From Mesodorylaimus sp. YZB2_4 (taxonomy: Eukaryota > Nematoda > Enoplea > Dorylaimida > Dorylaimidae): 64,000 nucleotides of DNA. Below are positions 32,501 to 42,482 of the stretch, one piece after another. The notes beneath the pieces are model-generated. The model was not told the DNA's origin. It did no database searches and saw only the letters and a list, made by a program, of their open reading frames with translations. The stretch lies in contig JASANH010001643.1 in assembly GCA_030248295.1 (NCBI GenBank), positions 62,001 through 126,000 of the forward strand, in the 5' to 3' direction. The position numbers were made by a program, and so were the translations under genes. Within the stretch, counting starts at the first letter, position 1. The number at the start of each line of letters is the position of its first letter.

Positions 32501-32735
32501 AGCACGTATAGTGGATGAAACGGAATTCCCGGATGAGAGGCCTATAAAACCAAATTGGGTTCGTGTTCACTTCTTCGGCGAGAAGTACGGACTAGTCGAG
32601 CGCGATAACATCTTACAAGATGTTATCGGCAGGTTTGCCTCGTGCGATGCGAGACGCGGAGAGGTACTTGAGGAGGAGAAGGACACGCGAAGTCGTGTGG
32701 CTTTGGTAAAGGAGAGACGGAAGTGGGTGCAATAG
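29514..32735 (+). CDS. pol: Reverse transcriptase-RNase H-integrase with PWWP-like tail
   Basis: The open frame has 1,073 codons. The first codon shown is GTG, and the natural N terminus is unknown because two stops lie just upstream in the same frame. RT has YIDDIL with YIDD at about 256-259. RNase H starts near LQTDAS (about 401). Integrase has an HHCC finger (HGDAVAGHLG to CQSCLPC), and the catalytic triad D692, D752 and E788 with the expected 35-residue spacing. The GPY/F module has GPY at 930-932. After it, residues about 980-1035 read GDAVWAKLKYHPYLPARI, then a stretch ending VHFFG and the acidic tail. This matches the PWWP fold pattern (VWAK, P-x-x-P-A, FFG), where many relatives carry a chromodomain. 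Confidence 0.92.
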   Translation: MPVMVASTATDDKVLHKNTRIGQFTVIDKGDQVVAACGSAEDKPVSIMDPIAKIDWRESELTEDQRKRVVSVLRQYEDAFAKHEGDIGKTKLLQHKIVLTGAPPPKMRARRIPEAVKPEVERQLKVMQTHGWIKPSCSPVSAPLVIVPKKDGGTRICIDFRALNAVTKKDLYPMPRVDEALDALGGAKWFTSLDLQSGYWQVPLSPESQELTAFSAPGGQFEFTVMPFGLVNAGATCERLLEMVLSGLQWDHCLVYIDDILIYSKTFDDHLRHIGNVFDRLVKAGLKVKPSKCHFARAEVPFLGHVVSKAGIHMDEKKVAAVRKFPGPQNIKDVWRFLGMCNFYRDFIPRFAMIAAPLYKLLCKDQSFVWDTQCEDAFMALKEMLVSKPILRFPDFKRQFILQTDASNVGIGAVLYQQHGNDKWVVAYASRTLTKAEKNYSALEKECLAVVEYVKHFRPYLYGAKFLLSTDHQPLKWLMAHKEPTGRIARWVYQLSEYTFDVEHVPGKTNVVADALSRSPMCMVCPVAVETVGQKAVELSDQTLKDAQRADQFCRALIDYLEQRMLPKDPRDARRLKKLAQSFSLSEVGVLLHFPLGQERTKEDWIQMVVPLSLQRLVFDALHGDAVAGHLGFTKTFVKLRQRFFWPGMYKDTFRWCQSCLPCAKNKSYGQTGRAPLKPLCVENPFELVAIDATGPFPTDRDGSKYVVIVSDYLTKYIEAFAVPNIRAATVAQILVDKIICRWGAPRRVLSDRGANFTSELVQGVCEALRIKRSLTVAYRPQTDGQVERVNRVFRDMLRMYVDQDHQDNWSGFVPFARFAYNTSVHESTGETPFFLMHGFDARLVIDTGISSSANKFGSAIEYRENVVQQLERARRLAYESIERVQTQRKERWDKNTKLEKEFQAGDMMMYKRMHTPAGLSSKLLGSWTGPYRVTQVISAHNLIIRPQGGLVGEEKRVHVEQVKRYVPEVDRPRKPRLLKVGDAVWAKLKYHPYLPARIVDETEFPDERPIKPNWVRVHFFGEKYGLVERDNILQDVIGRFASCDARRGEVLEEEKDTRSRVALVKERRKWVQ

Positions 32736-32891
32736 GAATCGGGGACATCGGTCAAACTCAATCAACAGCGTACAATACGGTCGTACGATGTCAATGGAGA
32801 TGGGCGACTTACGACGCCAATGATCATGATTTTTGCGTTTCGATATCTTGTGTTTCGTGTAGGAGTTCGTGTAAACTGAGGGGGAGGTGAA

Positions 32892-33091
32892 TGTCACGGT
32901 AGAGTTCGTATCTCCCGCATAGATATCATATAGTGTAGCGTGCGTTAGTGTAAAGCTTGCTCGCCAGGGCTACGGCCAGAGCAGGCGACCGGTGTGATGT
33001 ATGGGAGAACCGTAACATAATTCTCGTCTAGTGCGGTTGGCCTCGAGATTCCTCTTCTCCACACGCGGTCACGTCGGACGGCAACGTGACA
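32892..33091 (+). repeat. 3' LTR of Ty3/Gypsy element (200 bp)
   Basis: Same ends (TGTCACG, CGTGACA) and length as the 5' LTR, and about 99% identical by eye. Followed by the TCAG target duplication. Confidence 0.97.
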
Positions 33092-34604
33092 TCAGCATGA
33101 CTGTGCCATTGTTGCCCCCACTCAAACAAATCCGACATTGGAAAAGTGTGTGAAACGGTGTATTACTTCCGAGCTGTCACAAGCAGGTGACTATGACTGG
33201 GTGGCGGTCCCTGCCGAGCTCCCATGAAGTTACAGGTTCATCTCTGATGCGTACTTCCATCATGTATAGTATGAACAATCGAAGAACCTGCCACTCTGTC
33301 TTAACAGATTTCCCGAGGTCTTTTTAGGTTTCCAGATACTGAACGCAAAATGTTTCCGTTAGCTGACATCATTGTTTTTAAGCTGAAAGGGTCGACCTAA
33401 TCAGCACCCAAACACAATGAAGTGCAAAAAAGCAATCAGTACAGTACATCAGCGATCAGCGTTCAGGATTCTATTTATAGGATCCTTCGCGCTGCTATGC
33501 CATCTTGCTATGCTGCGCTGCAGTACTCGCTCAAAGTCTAACGGCCCGTTGAGGTCGACGTTGTTGTAAGCCACGACCTGATAAAGCAACTAGTCCAGCG
33601 CTTGGATGGCGACTCGTCTTCGTACCTGAAAAACGGTTAACTACTTTTTGTCTGGCTCTCTCTTTCACAACGCTTCTTACCTCACGGAGTGCGCATATGC
33701 GATTAGATACGGTAATAGTAAAGCATTATGACGATGATGATGATATGCCCTCTTGCCATGTACGGACGCATTATATTTTGTGCACGGCAAGTTTCCATCT
33801 GATTGTGAAAGATCCAAGAAAAAGCTCAAATTGCGCACGTCCCTGAAGCGAGTTCTGTAGCTACTCTTCCGACAAGAATACTGAATTGCTAGAGTTTATA
33901 AACGTGTGTGTTTCTTGAATGCTGATATCACGTAAAATTAAACCTGTTGATAGACGCGGTGATAGCGGTAGTGAAGTTTAATGCCTCCTTCCCGCACCTC
34001 CATACATTATGAGGGAATCTTGACCTGGGCACCAGTTCATACAGTCCAATCTCCACTGAAGCACCTCCATACAGAGGCGGGCATCATGGAATTTCATGGG
34101 ATGGGCTTTGTACAGTAACCCTGGGGTGTCTGTCTATTCTGTTGCCTTCTCTGCACTCGAAGCATCGAATATTGACCAAACATGAGACAGCCTAGGCCCG
34201 GTATGCAGAGTCGGCGTTACGCGCGCGCCACCACCGCGGATTGAACCTTAGACGAGTTAGTCGCTCGCTGTCGACCAATAACTGTCGGGCAACTACTATC
34301 ACTAGCTCTTTAAAATTTCGAGAAGTAGCGCCCAGTGCAAAGCTCATGATCAGTTTGACTACGGGACATCATGCCCGAGCGACCTACAGTAGGTGGGATG
34401 AAGTGTGTATTTCTTCAGACCCATTCCAAAACCAGCCATTTTTCCCAGCTCTTGCGATCGACTAACACAAGTCACTAAAATTTGTAAGTTAAAGGCGATC
34501 GCATACCGGGGTATCCAAACAGAATGATGAAGACCCTCAGTTTCTTAGAATGGGATGGGGCTGGCCGAATGCTAAAAGATAAAAAAATTCTCGTTTCCCA
34601 CCAG
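33092..34604. other. Intergenic stretch with a casein-kinase relic
   Basis: Bases about 33530-33645 on the minus strand resemble 41340-41450 (for example GTCGACGTTGTTG), part of a kinase C-terminal region, so this is an old fragment of the kinase cluster. The rest shows no gene; upstream exons of the Hint-domain gene could be hidden here but I cannot identify them. Confidence 0.45.
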
Positions 34605-35028
34605 ATGCAACAGTTCAAACCCCAAGTGAGCGAAAACCAGTAAGCCAACTGAAATATGGGGAGAAAGTATTCGACGGCAACTCTCAGCTGATCACGTTTC
34701 TAATGGTCTTTGATATGAAATTTAGAAAGTTTGAGTTTGTTCGAGTTGCCGCCAATGATCACCTAGTTTTCTTCGCGTAACATCTTATCTTTCGTCAGTC
34801 CGCTACGACTAATCCTCATTCTGCAGACACAGAGAATGTTGAAGCCAGCGAATTAGAAATAGGAGATGTGGTCTTCATTGTTCATGGAACCACTCGGGTG
34901 ACCCAAGTCCACCCTGTCCGTGACGGCTACACTCCTTTTACAGAAACTGGCACGCTGCTGATCGATAATGCTTGGGTGTCCTGCTATGCGTCATCAGATC
35001 CGCCAGGGACACGCAGATGGGGTCAATA
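34605..35028 (+). pseudogene. Hedgehog-type Hint (hog) domain fragment
   Basis: The Hint domain cleaves hedgehog precursors and joins cholesterol to the N-terminal half. After the acceptor CCCACCAG, 34605-34778 reads ATVQTPSERKPVSQLKYGEKV and then VRVAANDHLVFF, matching the start of Hint up to the conserved histidine. After a second acceptor (CTGCAG at 34826), VEASELEIGDVVFIV continues to DGYTPFTETGTLLIDNAWVSCYA, matching the hedgehog pattern (G-x-x-P-x-T-x-x-G-T, then SCYA). The first exon would end at GC|GTAACA in a phase that does not match the second, and the second meets TAA at 35026. The initial CF is not found. The usual TxxH threonine reads Ala. No signalling half was seen. Probably a broken or partly missed hedgehog-related gene. 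Confidence 0.6.
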
Positions 35029-35689
35029 AGATATGGTAATGGCAGCCATTATATTTCGGTTGCAAACGCACTTGGATTCGAATGGCTAGTCATTGGTTCG
35101 TCGCCTGGGCCACAAAACGAGGGCATATTGCCGTATTGTCGCCTGTTGGAGCATCTCAAAACCCTGCTGAAGATGATTGTATGAGTCGACAGGAGAGATG
35201 AGAGTGAAACAGAGGAAATAGCAAACTTGAGATTTGTGATGAAAGCTGATGGGAAATATTTACTTAAATAAAATTGCGCAGATAAAAGCAGGTTCCTAAA
35301 AACCCTTGTTGGATACGTCATGCATTGGTTCGAGGAGCACAGACATACAATATACATCAAAAATCGGCTTGTTAGTTTTAATCCAAAGACGACATGACGC
35401 TCAGCATTAAGCTTCAACAGATTGATTAACCCTTTAGCGTAACTTTCTTGTGTTCTATCGGTTTCCACTATGCTATATCACATGCTCGAAACTACATGCT
35501 TCTTTATGAAATGTCGTGATCGTGATTGTAAATGATTGATTCCTCGTCAAAACACAATTTTGAGTCATCGGCTATCTCCTTTACAATATTTGCTCACTTT
35601 TGCACTGCTTCTGACGACACCCAGAACCGTCATTTCGCTCCCTGACTGTGGCGTGCTGCGGTGCGTGATCGGTTCGATTCAACGTGGAA
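35029..35689. other. Intergenic stretch; start of the inverted duplication
   Basis: No gene is certain. A frame at 35080-35170 (ASHWFVAWATKRG) might be further Hint-gene C-terminal sequence. From about 35519 the sequence is repeated in inverted form at about 39858. Confidence 0.4.
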
Positions 35690-36841
35690 ATGGCCCCGCC
35701 GGAAGGTTGGCATCCGAAAGTAGGCGACGTGCTGGAAGAACGTTGGGAGGTGGTCAAGAAACTCGGCCAAGGGGCATTCGGAGCCGTCTACGAAGTCAAC
35801 GATCGAAAGGGAGGTGGAGCTGCCGCTTGCAAGGTCAGTCCATATGCGTCCCTTTTATGTAGGTCGGTCAGTTCATCCGTGCATTTGCAGGTGGAGCACA
35901 TGGAGGCGCCCATCCACATTCTCAAGTGGGAAGTGTTGGTCATGCGGAAGTTGACGAAGGCTGGTGCCACTCACTCGACGCGATTCCTGGACTGCGGTCG
36001 GAGCCCGGACGGCGACTACGTGTTCCTATGCATGACCATGGTCGGGCAGAATCTGGAGAAGCTGCGAGAGAACTTACCCGAAGCCTCCGGCAGCCGATTC
36101 ACATTGAGAACTGTTCTGCACTGTTGTACGGAGACGCTGCAAGGACTGAGGGAACTGCACGACAGCGGGTAAGTTTTGATGTCTTCTTTGTGGGTTTGGA
36201 GACTCCTAGCACTCGCTCGCAGATACCTGCACCGTGACGTGAAGCCGGAGAACTTCGCGATCGGTCGACCACCAGAGACGAAGCGAGTGTACGTGTTGGA
36301 TTTGGGCATGGTTCGAGAATGGCGAAGCGCCAAAGGGACGCCGATCCGTCCACGAGCAATGGCTCCGTTTCGTGGCAACCTGAAGTACGCATCCGTCAAC
36401 GCGTTAAAACAACAGGAGCAAGGTCGATGCGACGACTTGTGGGCCTGGTTCTACAAACTTCTCGATTTGACGAGCGGATCGCTGCCTTGGCCGCCTGTGG
36501 TAAGCACAGCTCGATCGCGGGCATTTGTCCAAGGATCACATTCGTTTTTTCAGAAAGGCAAGAACATCTACGAAAAGCTCAAGAATTTTGCCATCGCGAA
36601 AGAGAAGCTGCATAAGAATCCGACCAAGTTGATCCGATCAGCACCGAAGGAGTACAGTGAGATCCATGACTACCTGATGACGCTACGCTTCGAGACGGAC
36701 CCCGACTACGAGCGCATCGAGGGCATCCTGCGGCGGGTTTGCGAACGCAAGGGCTACACGGACGGAGGCAAGCTCGACTGGGAAGACGGTGGTCAGTATT
36801 TCAAGGAGACCAAGATGGTGCCTTACGACGACCGATGCTGA
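35690..36841 (+). CDS. TTBK-like casein-kinase-1 family kinase, 4 exons (328 aa)
   Basis: Exons are 35690-35833, 35891-36168, 36223-36499 and 36554-36841. All junctions are GT-AG and the sum is 987 nt. Kinase marks are the glycine loop GQGAFGAVYEV, an ATP lysine in AAACK, HRDVKPENF (catalytic Asp), DLG instead of the usual DFG, GNLKYASVNAL in the activation segment and DDLWAWFYKL. The segment after HRD and the RYASVNA-like motif mark the CK1/TTBK branch, and DLG variants are typical of the expanded nematode TTBK-like group. The C-terminal tail beyond the kinase is short, so localisation is not shown. The start was chosen at the first ATG in frame; GTG 6 bases upstream is not a eukaryotic start. 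Confidence 0.9.
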
Positions 36842-38017
36842 TCGTGTGCGTGTTTCGTGTCCTGGCCTTCGTTGCTTGTGTTGTGGTGTCATGGGAGGAA
36901 ATATACCACGCTGAGAAAGGGAGGGGCGAACGTAGTGGGGTTGATCGAAGAACGGTCACATCGTATCTTGTCGGGACCATCTAGTGTGAGAAGTCTCTAA
37001 CGATGATCTGCGCATGAGCGATCGGTTCTGCCTGGTCTGCTTTGATCAGCAGCAGCTGGGGCCTTTTTGGTCGCTGCTTGTGCGATCGATGTCGGACACG
37101 GTGGGAATTCGAGTGCATGCCGTCAAGGTTGAGTTGAGCTGAATCTTTTTCGACCATTGAGACGTCAGGAGGACTAAATTGAAATCCTTTTCAGGCGTAT
37201 GCAAACACTAGGGTTTTTATTTTTTTGATTATCTGGATTAGTAGTTGAATATTTTCTGTTTTCTATTACGACCTACCCTTTTTTTCTGCGAAAGTTATTT
37301 CGATTGCAGTTATATATTGCCGTTGTGCTAGTTGAACAGAGAGCGCTCTAGACTGTATGACTTCAGAGTTGGAGCCCGGGGTCTTGAACTTGAGAACAAA
37401 TAGGTAGCCTGAATGAGCCCAATTACGTAACTAATGCCTGAATGGCTAAATGCACAAATGTCCTTCTATCAATGTCTGAGAGTGCCAACGACGCAACATG
37501 CCGTGTCCGAATAATCCACTCCCTTACTTGTCTTCCTTACCATCGTTACCTTGCTCCCGTTTTTTTACTACATGCCACTGGCCATTTCTCCCGTGCATTC
37601 CGATGAGCCAACAATGCCTTTGTCAGAACTTGCCTTTTGCCTAAACAGCGACGAAAGGACTGTTTACCTTTCGACCAACAATTACGCCTTGACTCAGGGA
37701 GAAGTGACCATCAAGTACGGTTATTGGAATGACGAGTGTTTGGCTGACTGCTCACATTCGGACAGCTGCGCCAGGAATGGGACTTGACTGAACTTAAATA
37801 AAGCGCAGAAGGGATCTCAATAGTGGCTATGCTTGGTGTGACCTACTGTACACAATGTTATGACTAGAAACCACTGATTAAGTCTATAGTATATGACTGG
37901 CAGGCTGAACCTTACGATCCACGATCTGCGACAGTTTTCCCATTTCTTTTTTTTTGTTTTTTTAATTTTTGTGGGTTGGGTCCCGCGCCGCTTCAGTTCC
38001 CCACGGGACTTCCAACC
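36842..38017. other. Spacer within the inverted kinase duplication
   Basis: An open frame at about 37557-37787 encodes MPLAISPVHSDEPTMP then a Cys-containing stretch ending CLADCSHSDSC; it could be an exon but I do not recognise it. The rest shows no gene. Confidence 0.3.
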
Positions 38018-38410
38018 CGTTTTGCCTATAGCCGGCCAACAGTCATGATATGATAAGCGAGGCCGTGAGGTGACCAGCTCTCACGGCAGCGTCCCTCTGC
38101 GCGTCTCCACTAGGAGCACCTCCACGCGAGGGCATCCTGGACAGGACACCGACTTCCTCGGACGATGGCGGGTGGGCTGTGAACCCTGTCGGTGTTCACA
38201 GCGAAGACTGTCTACTCGTTTGGCTTCCGTCTCTGCACTCGGAGCACCTCGGCGGTACCGGGTGAGTCACCCACGGCCTAGCGTGCAAGGTCAGCGAGGG
38301 TTTATGGTTCGCAAACCGACCTCCATCGCCGGGACGAGTCCAGCCACTCGCTACCAAGCAGTTCGGGGAGACGAATGCCGAACCGCTGCACCACCGCGGC
38401 CGCGTTTCCC
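38018..38410. repeat. Dispersed repeat, copy 1
   Basis: It matches about 44325-44630 in the same orientation, sharing CCTATAGC(C/T)GGCC, ACTGTCTACTCGTTTGG and GGTGAGTCAC. The far end (about 38340-38400) is tRNA-like on the minus strand (GGTGGTGCAGCGGTTCGGC), so a SINE is possible. Confidence 0.6.
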
Positions 38411-38531
38411 CATTTCTCCTCACCATTTTTCCCACCCATCTTTTTCAGTTTTTTTCTTCTTCCTACGCTCTCACAGCGCAAGGAACGAGTATCAAGAAAA
38501 AAGACACGATCACACACCATCGATCACTCGC

Positions 38532-39682
38532 TCAGCAACGGTTATCGTAGGGAACCATATGAGTTTCCTTGAAAAACTGGCCGCCATCTCCCCAGTCGAG
38601 CTTCCCTCCATCCGTGTAGCCCTTGCGGTCGCAAACCCGCCGCAGGATGCCTTCGATGCGCTCGTAGTCGGGGTCCGTCTCGAAGCGTAGCGTCATCAGG
38701 TAGTCATGGATCTCACTGTACTCTTTCGGCGCCGATCGGATCAATTTTGACGGGTTCTCATGCAGCTTCTCCTTCGCGGCGGCGAAATTCTTCAGCTTTT
38801 CGATGATGTCTTTGCCTTCCTTAAAAAAGAGAGATTGATTTGTGACTGGGGGTCCGAGACCGAGCTGTTTACCAAGGGCGGCCACGGCAACGATCCGCTC
38901 GTCAAATCGGGCAGCTTGTAGAACCAGGCCCACAAGTCGTCGCATCGACCTTGCTCCTGTTGTTTCAACGCGTTGACGGATGCGTACTTCAGGTTCCCAC
39001 GAAACGGAGCCACTTTTCGCGGTCGGTAGGGCACGCCCCTCGGACTCCGCCACGCGCGCACCATGCCCAGATCCAGGATACACACGCTTCGTATCTGGTG
39101 GGCTACCGATCGCAAAATTCTCCGGTTTCACGTCGCGGTGCAGGTATCTGCGAGCGAGTGGTACTCTAGGAGCCTCAAAACCTCCCAAAAAACATCGAAG
39201 CACTCACCCGCTGTCGTGCAGCTCCGTCATTCCTTGCAGCGTCTCCTTGCAGGCGTGCAGAACAGTCCGCAACGAGAATCGGCCGCCGGCAATTTAGGGT
39301 AAGTTCTCTCGCAGCTTCTCCAGATTCTGCCCGACCATGGTCATGCATAGGAGCACGTAGTCGCCGTCCGGGCTTCTACCGCAGTCCAGGAATCGCGTCG
39401 AGTGGCACCAGCCTTCGTCAACTTCCGCATGACCAACACTTCCCATTTGAGAACACGCATAGGCGCCTCTTTGTGCTCCACCTGCAAATGCACGGCTGAA
39501 CTGATCGACCTACGTAAAAGGGACGCATATGGACTCACCTTGCACGCGGCAGCCCCGCCTCCCTTTCGATCGTTGACTTTGTAGACGGCTCCGAACGCCC
39601 CTTGGCCGAGCTTCTTGACCACCTCCCAACGTTATTCCAGCACGTCGCCCACTTTCGGATGCCAACCTTCCTGCGGGGTCAT
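38532..39682 (-). pseudogene. Inverted pseudogene copy of the TTBK-like kinase
   Basis: This is an inverted copy of 35690-36841 with the same exon layout. Early in exon 1 a TAA (39632-39634) replaces the second Glu codon of the LEERWEV motif. In exon 2 a 4-nt deletion after GGTGCCACTC shifts the frame, and a later TAA falls in the CCCTAAATT stretch. The HRD exon also shifts frame (PGSGHGARVAES), while the correct frame, LDLGMVRAWRS, is still readable. The duplication extends beyond the gene, to about 39858, so the 5' flank was copied too. Confidence 0.93.
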
Positions 39683-41086
39683 TTCCGCGTTGAATCGAAC
39701 CGATCACGCACCTCAGCACGCCACAGTCAGAGAGCGAAATGACGGTTCTGGCTGTCGTCAGAAGCAGTGCAAAAGTGAGCAAATATTGTAAAGGAGATAG
39801 TCGATGATTAAAAATTGTGTTTTGACGAGGAATCAATCATTTACAATCACGATTTGATATCGGAAATTTGTGTCGGTACAGAATGTTGAGAAATTGAAAC
39901 TTATGCTCTCCTGGGACTCGGCTCAAAATCCAAGTCAAGACTGGTCACAAAGGAGCTGCCGGCACACACTGGTTTGTTAGATTTATACACTACCTGAACT
40001 CGCTTGTCATTCAGGCGTATCCTGCTAATTGAAACCAACTTTTTGGTTGTGTGTATGCATGTATGTTATACTTGTGAGCGCATGATCCAGCAAACACTTG
40101 CCCTACCAGGTGCACCAGGAGAATGCAGGTTTATACCGTAATTCGATTCAGGTCGGTTTGTGACAACGGAAAACGTTTCTCCAAGCAGAAATAAACTGCC
40201 TTGAGGCAGGTATCATTTTTAGTGTCGCATACTGCAATGAAAATTTGTAGATTCTACAAAAGCCTAGGTCGGTCTGCATGCTGTTAGCAGAAAAAAGGCA
40301 ACGTTCGTGCTTTTAAGAGCGCCAAAATGCTTCAATACACGACTTGAATCTCTGCAACAGCGTTGACTGGATTGATCCGCAATTCGTATGGCACCGCCCG
40401 ATAGGGAGAAGTGAGTATAATGCTGGGCTTCTCATTAGGTATTTGTGTTGGTAGTATAGTGGCCATGCCCGCGCCTGCGAGTTACTCTGATCACTATTTA
40501 GCGAACTTGCAGTTTAGGGTCGTTACTGCTTGCTATAGACTGGCATTTTCAAATCGAATCCTATCGACCATCACGGCTCAGTTTTTCGAGAAGCATCCTT
40601 TTCACCATCTGCACCAAGAATAGAATCGCCGACATTTCGCCATGGCAGGCATCCAAACCATGTTCGAGCAAACCAGCTTTTGTTGCTGAGCCGAAACCTG
40701 AACTGAACCAGGAGGGAATTTTACCGAACCAGGAGCACTACGAAATCCGAAACCCACAGCTATATTTGGGGGGGGGCGTTAGACTACACACACTGGCCAC
40801 ACTGGCTGAATGAGGCCATATCAGTAGCTAATTTTTTCAGACTCAACGGGTGTATACATATAAGTAACAGAGTGCGCATGTCGCGACGATCGCGTGCCAC
40901 AACATGAGCACTGCTGAATGCGATTCACTTGTTTCTTTTCTCTGAACCCACCCCTTCTCGTGTAATATCGTTAGTAAAGATCAAGCGGTTCAAGCTCATA
41001 TCCACTGCGCATTGGAAATAGGCGCTCTTTCCCACGCACATATTTATCGCATTCCAAAGAAGGCCGAAGTCATGTTGAAGTACATT
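39683..41086. other. Intergenic stretch with a kinase relic
   Basis: Bases about 40555-40660 resemble 41525-41620 (AATCGCCGACATTTCGCCA), part of a kinase C-terminal lobe on the minus strand. No intact gene seen. Confidence 0.45.
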
Positions 41087-41170
41087 TGTAACCTTTGTGC
41101 CTGATAGGCCATGGCAAGTGGGAGAGAGTAGCCGATCTCCCTTTCCCCCTGAGGATTATGGGATGTCCTT
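41087..41170 (+). mobile_element. Structured hairpin element, 3'-truncated copy
   Basis: It starts TGTAACC and has GCCTGATAGGCC and GTGGGAGAGAGTAG, aligning with the first hairpin of the copy at 6260; the similarity fades after about 41155 and the remaining hairpins are absent. Confidence 0.6.
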
Positions 41171-41199
41171 GACGTCCATTCGTTTTGCCACTTATATCT

Positions 41200-42378
41200 C
41201 ACGAACAGACATCGATCACAGAACACGACGAGCATCACAGGGCGCAATCACTTTCATGATCCAGAGGGGGATTGACTCGGAGTACCGCTTCAACGCCGTC
41301 CTCATGCAGCACGCGCACAAAGTTCGCTTCCCAGTCAAACCGGCCATTAAAGTCGACGTTGTTGAAAGCCGCGATTTGGAGCAGCAGCTGGTCGAGCACT
41401 TGGTACGGCGGCTCGTCCTCGCACCTGAAACGAGGGCTCACTTCGTACTTGCGATCGACAGCCGTCCTTTTCACTCATCCAAGCGGAAGAATGAGATTCC
41501 CGAAATGGACCATCTCGGCCGGCATCGATTGGCACAGCTTCTCGAGTGAGGTCGTCTTTTTCACTGTCCGCACCACGAATCGATCGCCGACATTTCGCCA
41601 CGGCAGGCGTCCGAGTCGCAGTTCCACGACGATGCACAGCAGGGATATCAGATCGTCACCACACCCCAATTCCCTGAAAAAACGAGGACCATGCATCCCA
41701 ACTGAAGACAGGCAACGGCACTCACTTTCCATCGTGAGCGTTCGGCGATGCGTATCGAGTGCTGCCGACGAAACTCGGTCACTCTCGTGCCGGCACCAGT
41801 TCACCGTTTGGTTCACGGAAGAACCGCTACAGGCCGAAATCGAGCAAAAAGGCGCACCGTTTCGTCTCCATTTGACCACCCATCATGAAGTTTGACTGAA
41901 ACGAGAGTTGATAAGCAGGCCTGCCGAATTCGGAATCACCCAACTTACGGGTTTGGTATCTCGATGAACGACGCCGACTGCGTGCATTTGTCGCGTGCCT
42001 TCAAGGCATTGAATGGCCACCCGTATGGTCGTGCTGAGCGAGAAGCGAGGGGTGCCTTTGGAGGGCACGAGCGACGGAGTTCGGTCAGCGTGAACGACAT
42101 GAGCTGCATGGCGACGTAGAGGCAGAAGGGGACGTGTTGTATCGATACAGCCAGGGGATGTGCGGCCGATCTAAAAATAGAGCAGATTAAGCGAGGGCAG
42201 GGAGAGAGATTCCAAGCCTTGCCTTGACACCGTTAATTACTTCGACTTCGTGAGCGCAGAATGACTTCTTTCCGGCAGGGCGGGGCTTCTCCACCTTGAG
42301 AGCCACTTCGAGATGGTCATTGTCTTTATCGAGCGCGAGATAGACCTGGCCGAATGAGCCAGACTGCAACCTTTCCAC
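41200..42378 (-). pseudogene. Second divergent CK1/TTBK-like kinase, disrupted
   Basis: The kinase is read from 42378 downwards. Exon sequence gives ERLQSGSFGQVYLALDKD and VALKVEK (glycine loop and ATP lysine), then TELRR, then [19 protein letters not shown] and VVHRDTKP, then FLLDFGL, then GSTRYASPNAHDGK, then GELGCGDDLISLL and LGRLPWR. The frame shifts once between TELRR and PSKGT, and two stops (TAG and TGA) fall in the activation segment after DFGL. A C-terminal stretch, PPYQVLDQLLLQIAAFNN, lies in another frame. The gene could be a pseudogene or could carry sequencing errors, but three independent breaks favour the former. The N-terminal exon was not found. Confidence 0.75.
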
Positions 42379-42482
42379 CTAAAATTATGGCAAAGTTCGG
42401 CCACTTACAGGATAAGAATCAGCGAAACACTTTTCTTAGTAGGCAGCATTGAGTGTCAAACGGGAAAATACTGCGGCTCAAA

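Larger units (their letters stand above)
28144..33091 (+). mobile_element. Ty3/Gypsy LTR retrotransposon, full length, capsid-less
   Basis: The element is 4,948 bp, bounded by 200-bp LTRs and the 4-bp target duplication TCAG (28140-28143 and 33092-33095). Internal order is zinc knuckle, protease, RT, RNase H, integrase, the typical Ty3/Gypsy order. No envelope gene is present. A purine-rich tract, GAGGGGGAGGTGAA (about 32878-32891), precedes the 3' LTR. Only about 125 nt separate the 5' LTR from the zinc knuckle, so matrix and capsid coding is absent. The two pol parts are in one frame but are separated by TAA at 29460 and TAG at 29487. Confidence 0.95.

Noticed and set aside
28144-33091. Endogenous retrovirus with envelope
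   Set aside because: After the integrase and its PWWP-like tail only about 155 bp remain before the 3' LTR, too little for an envelope gene.
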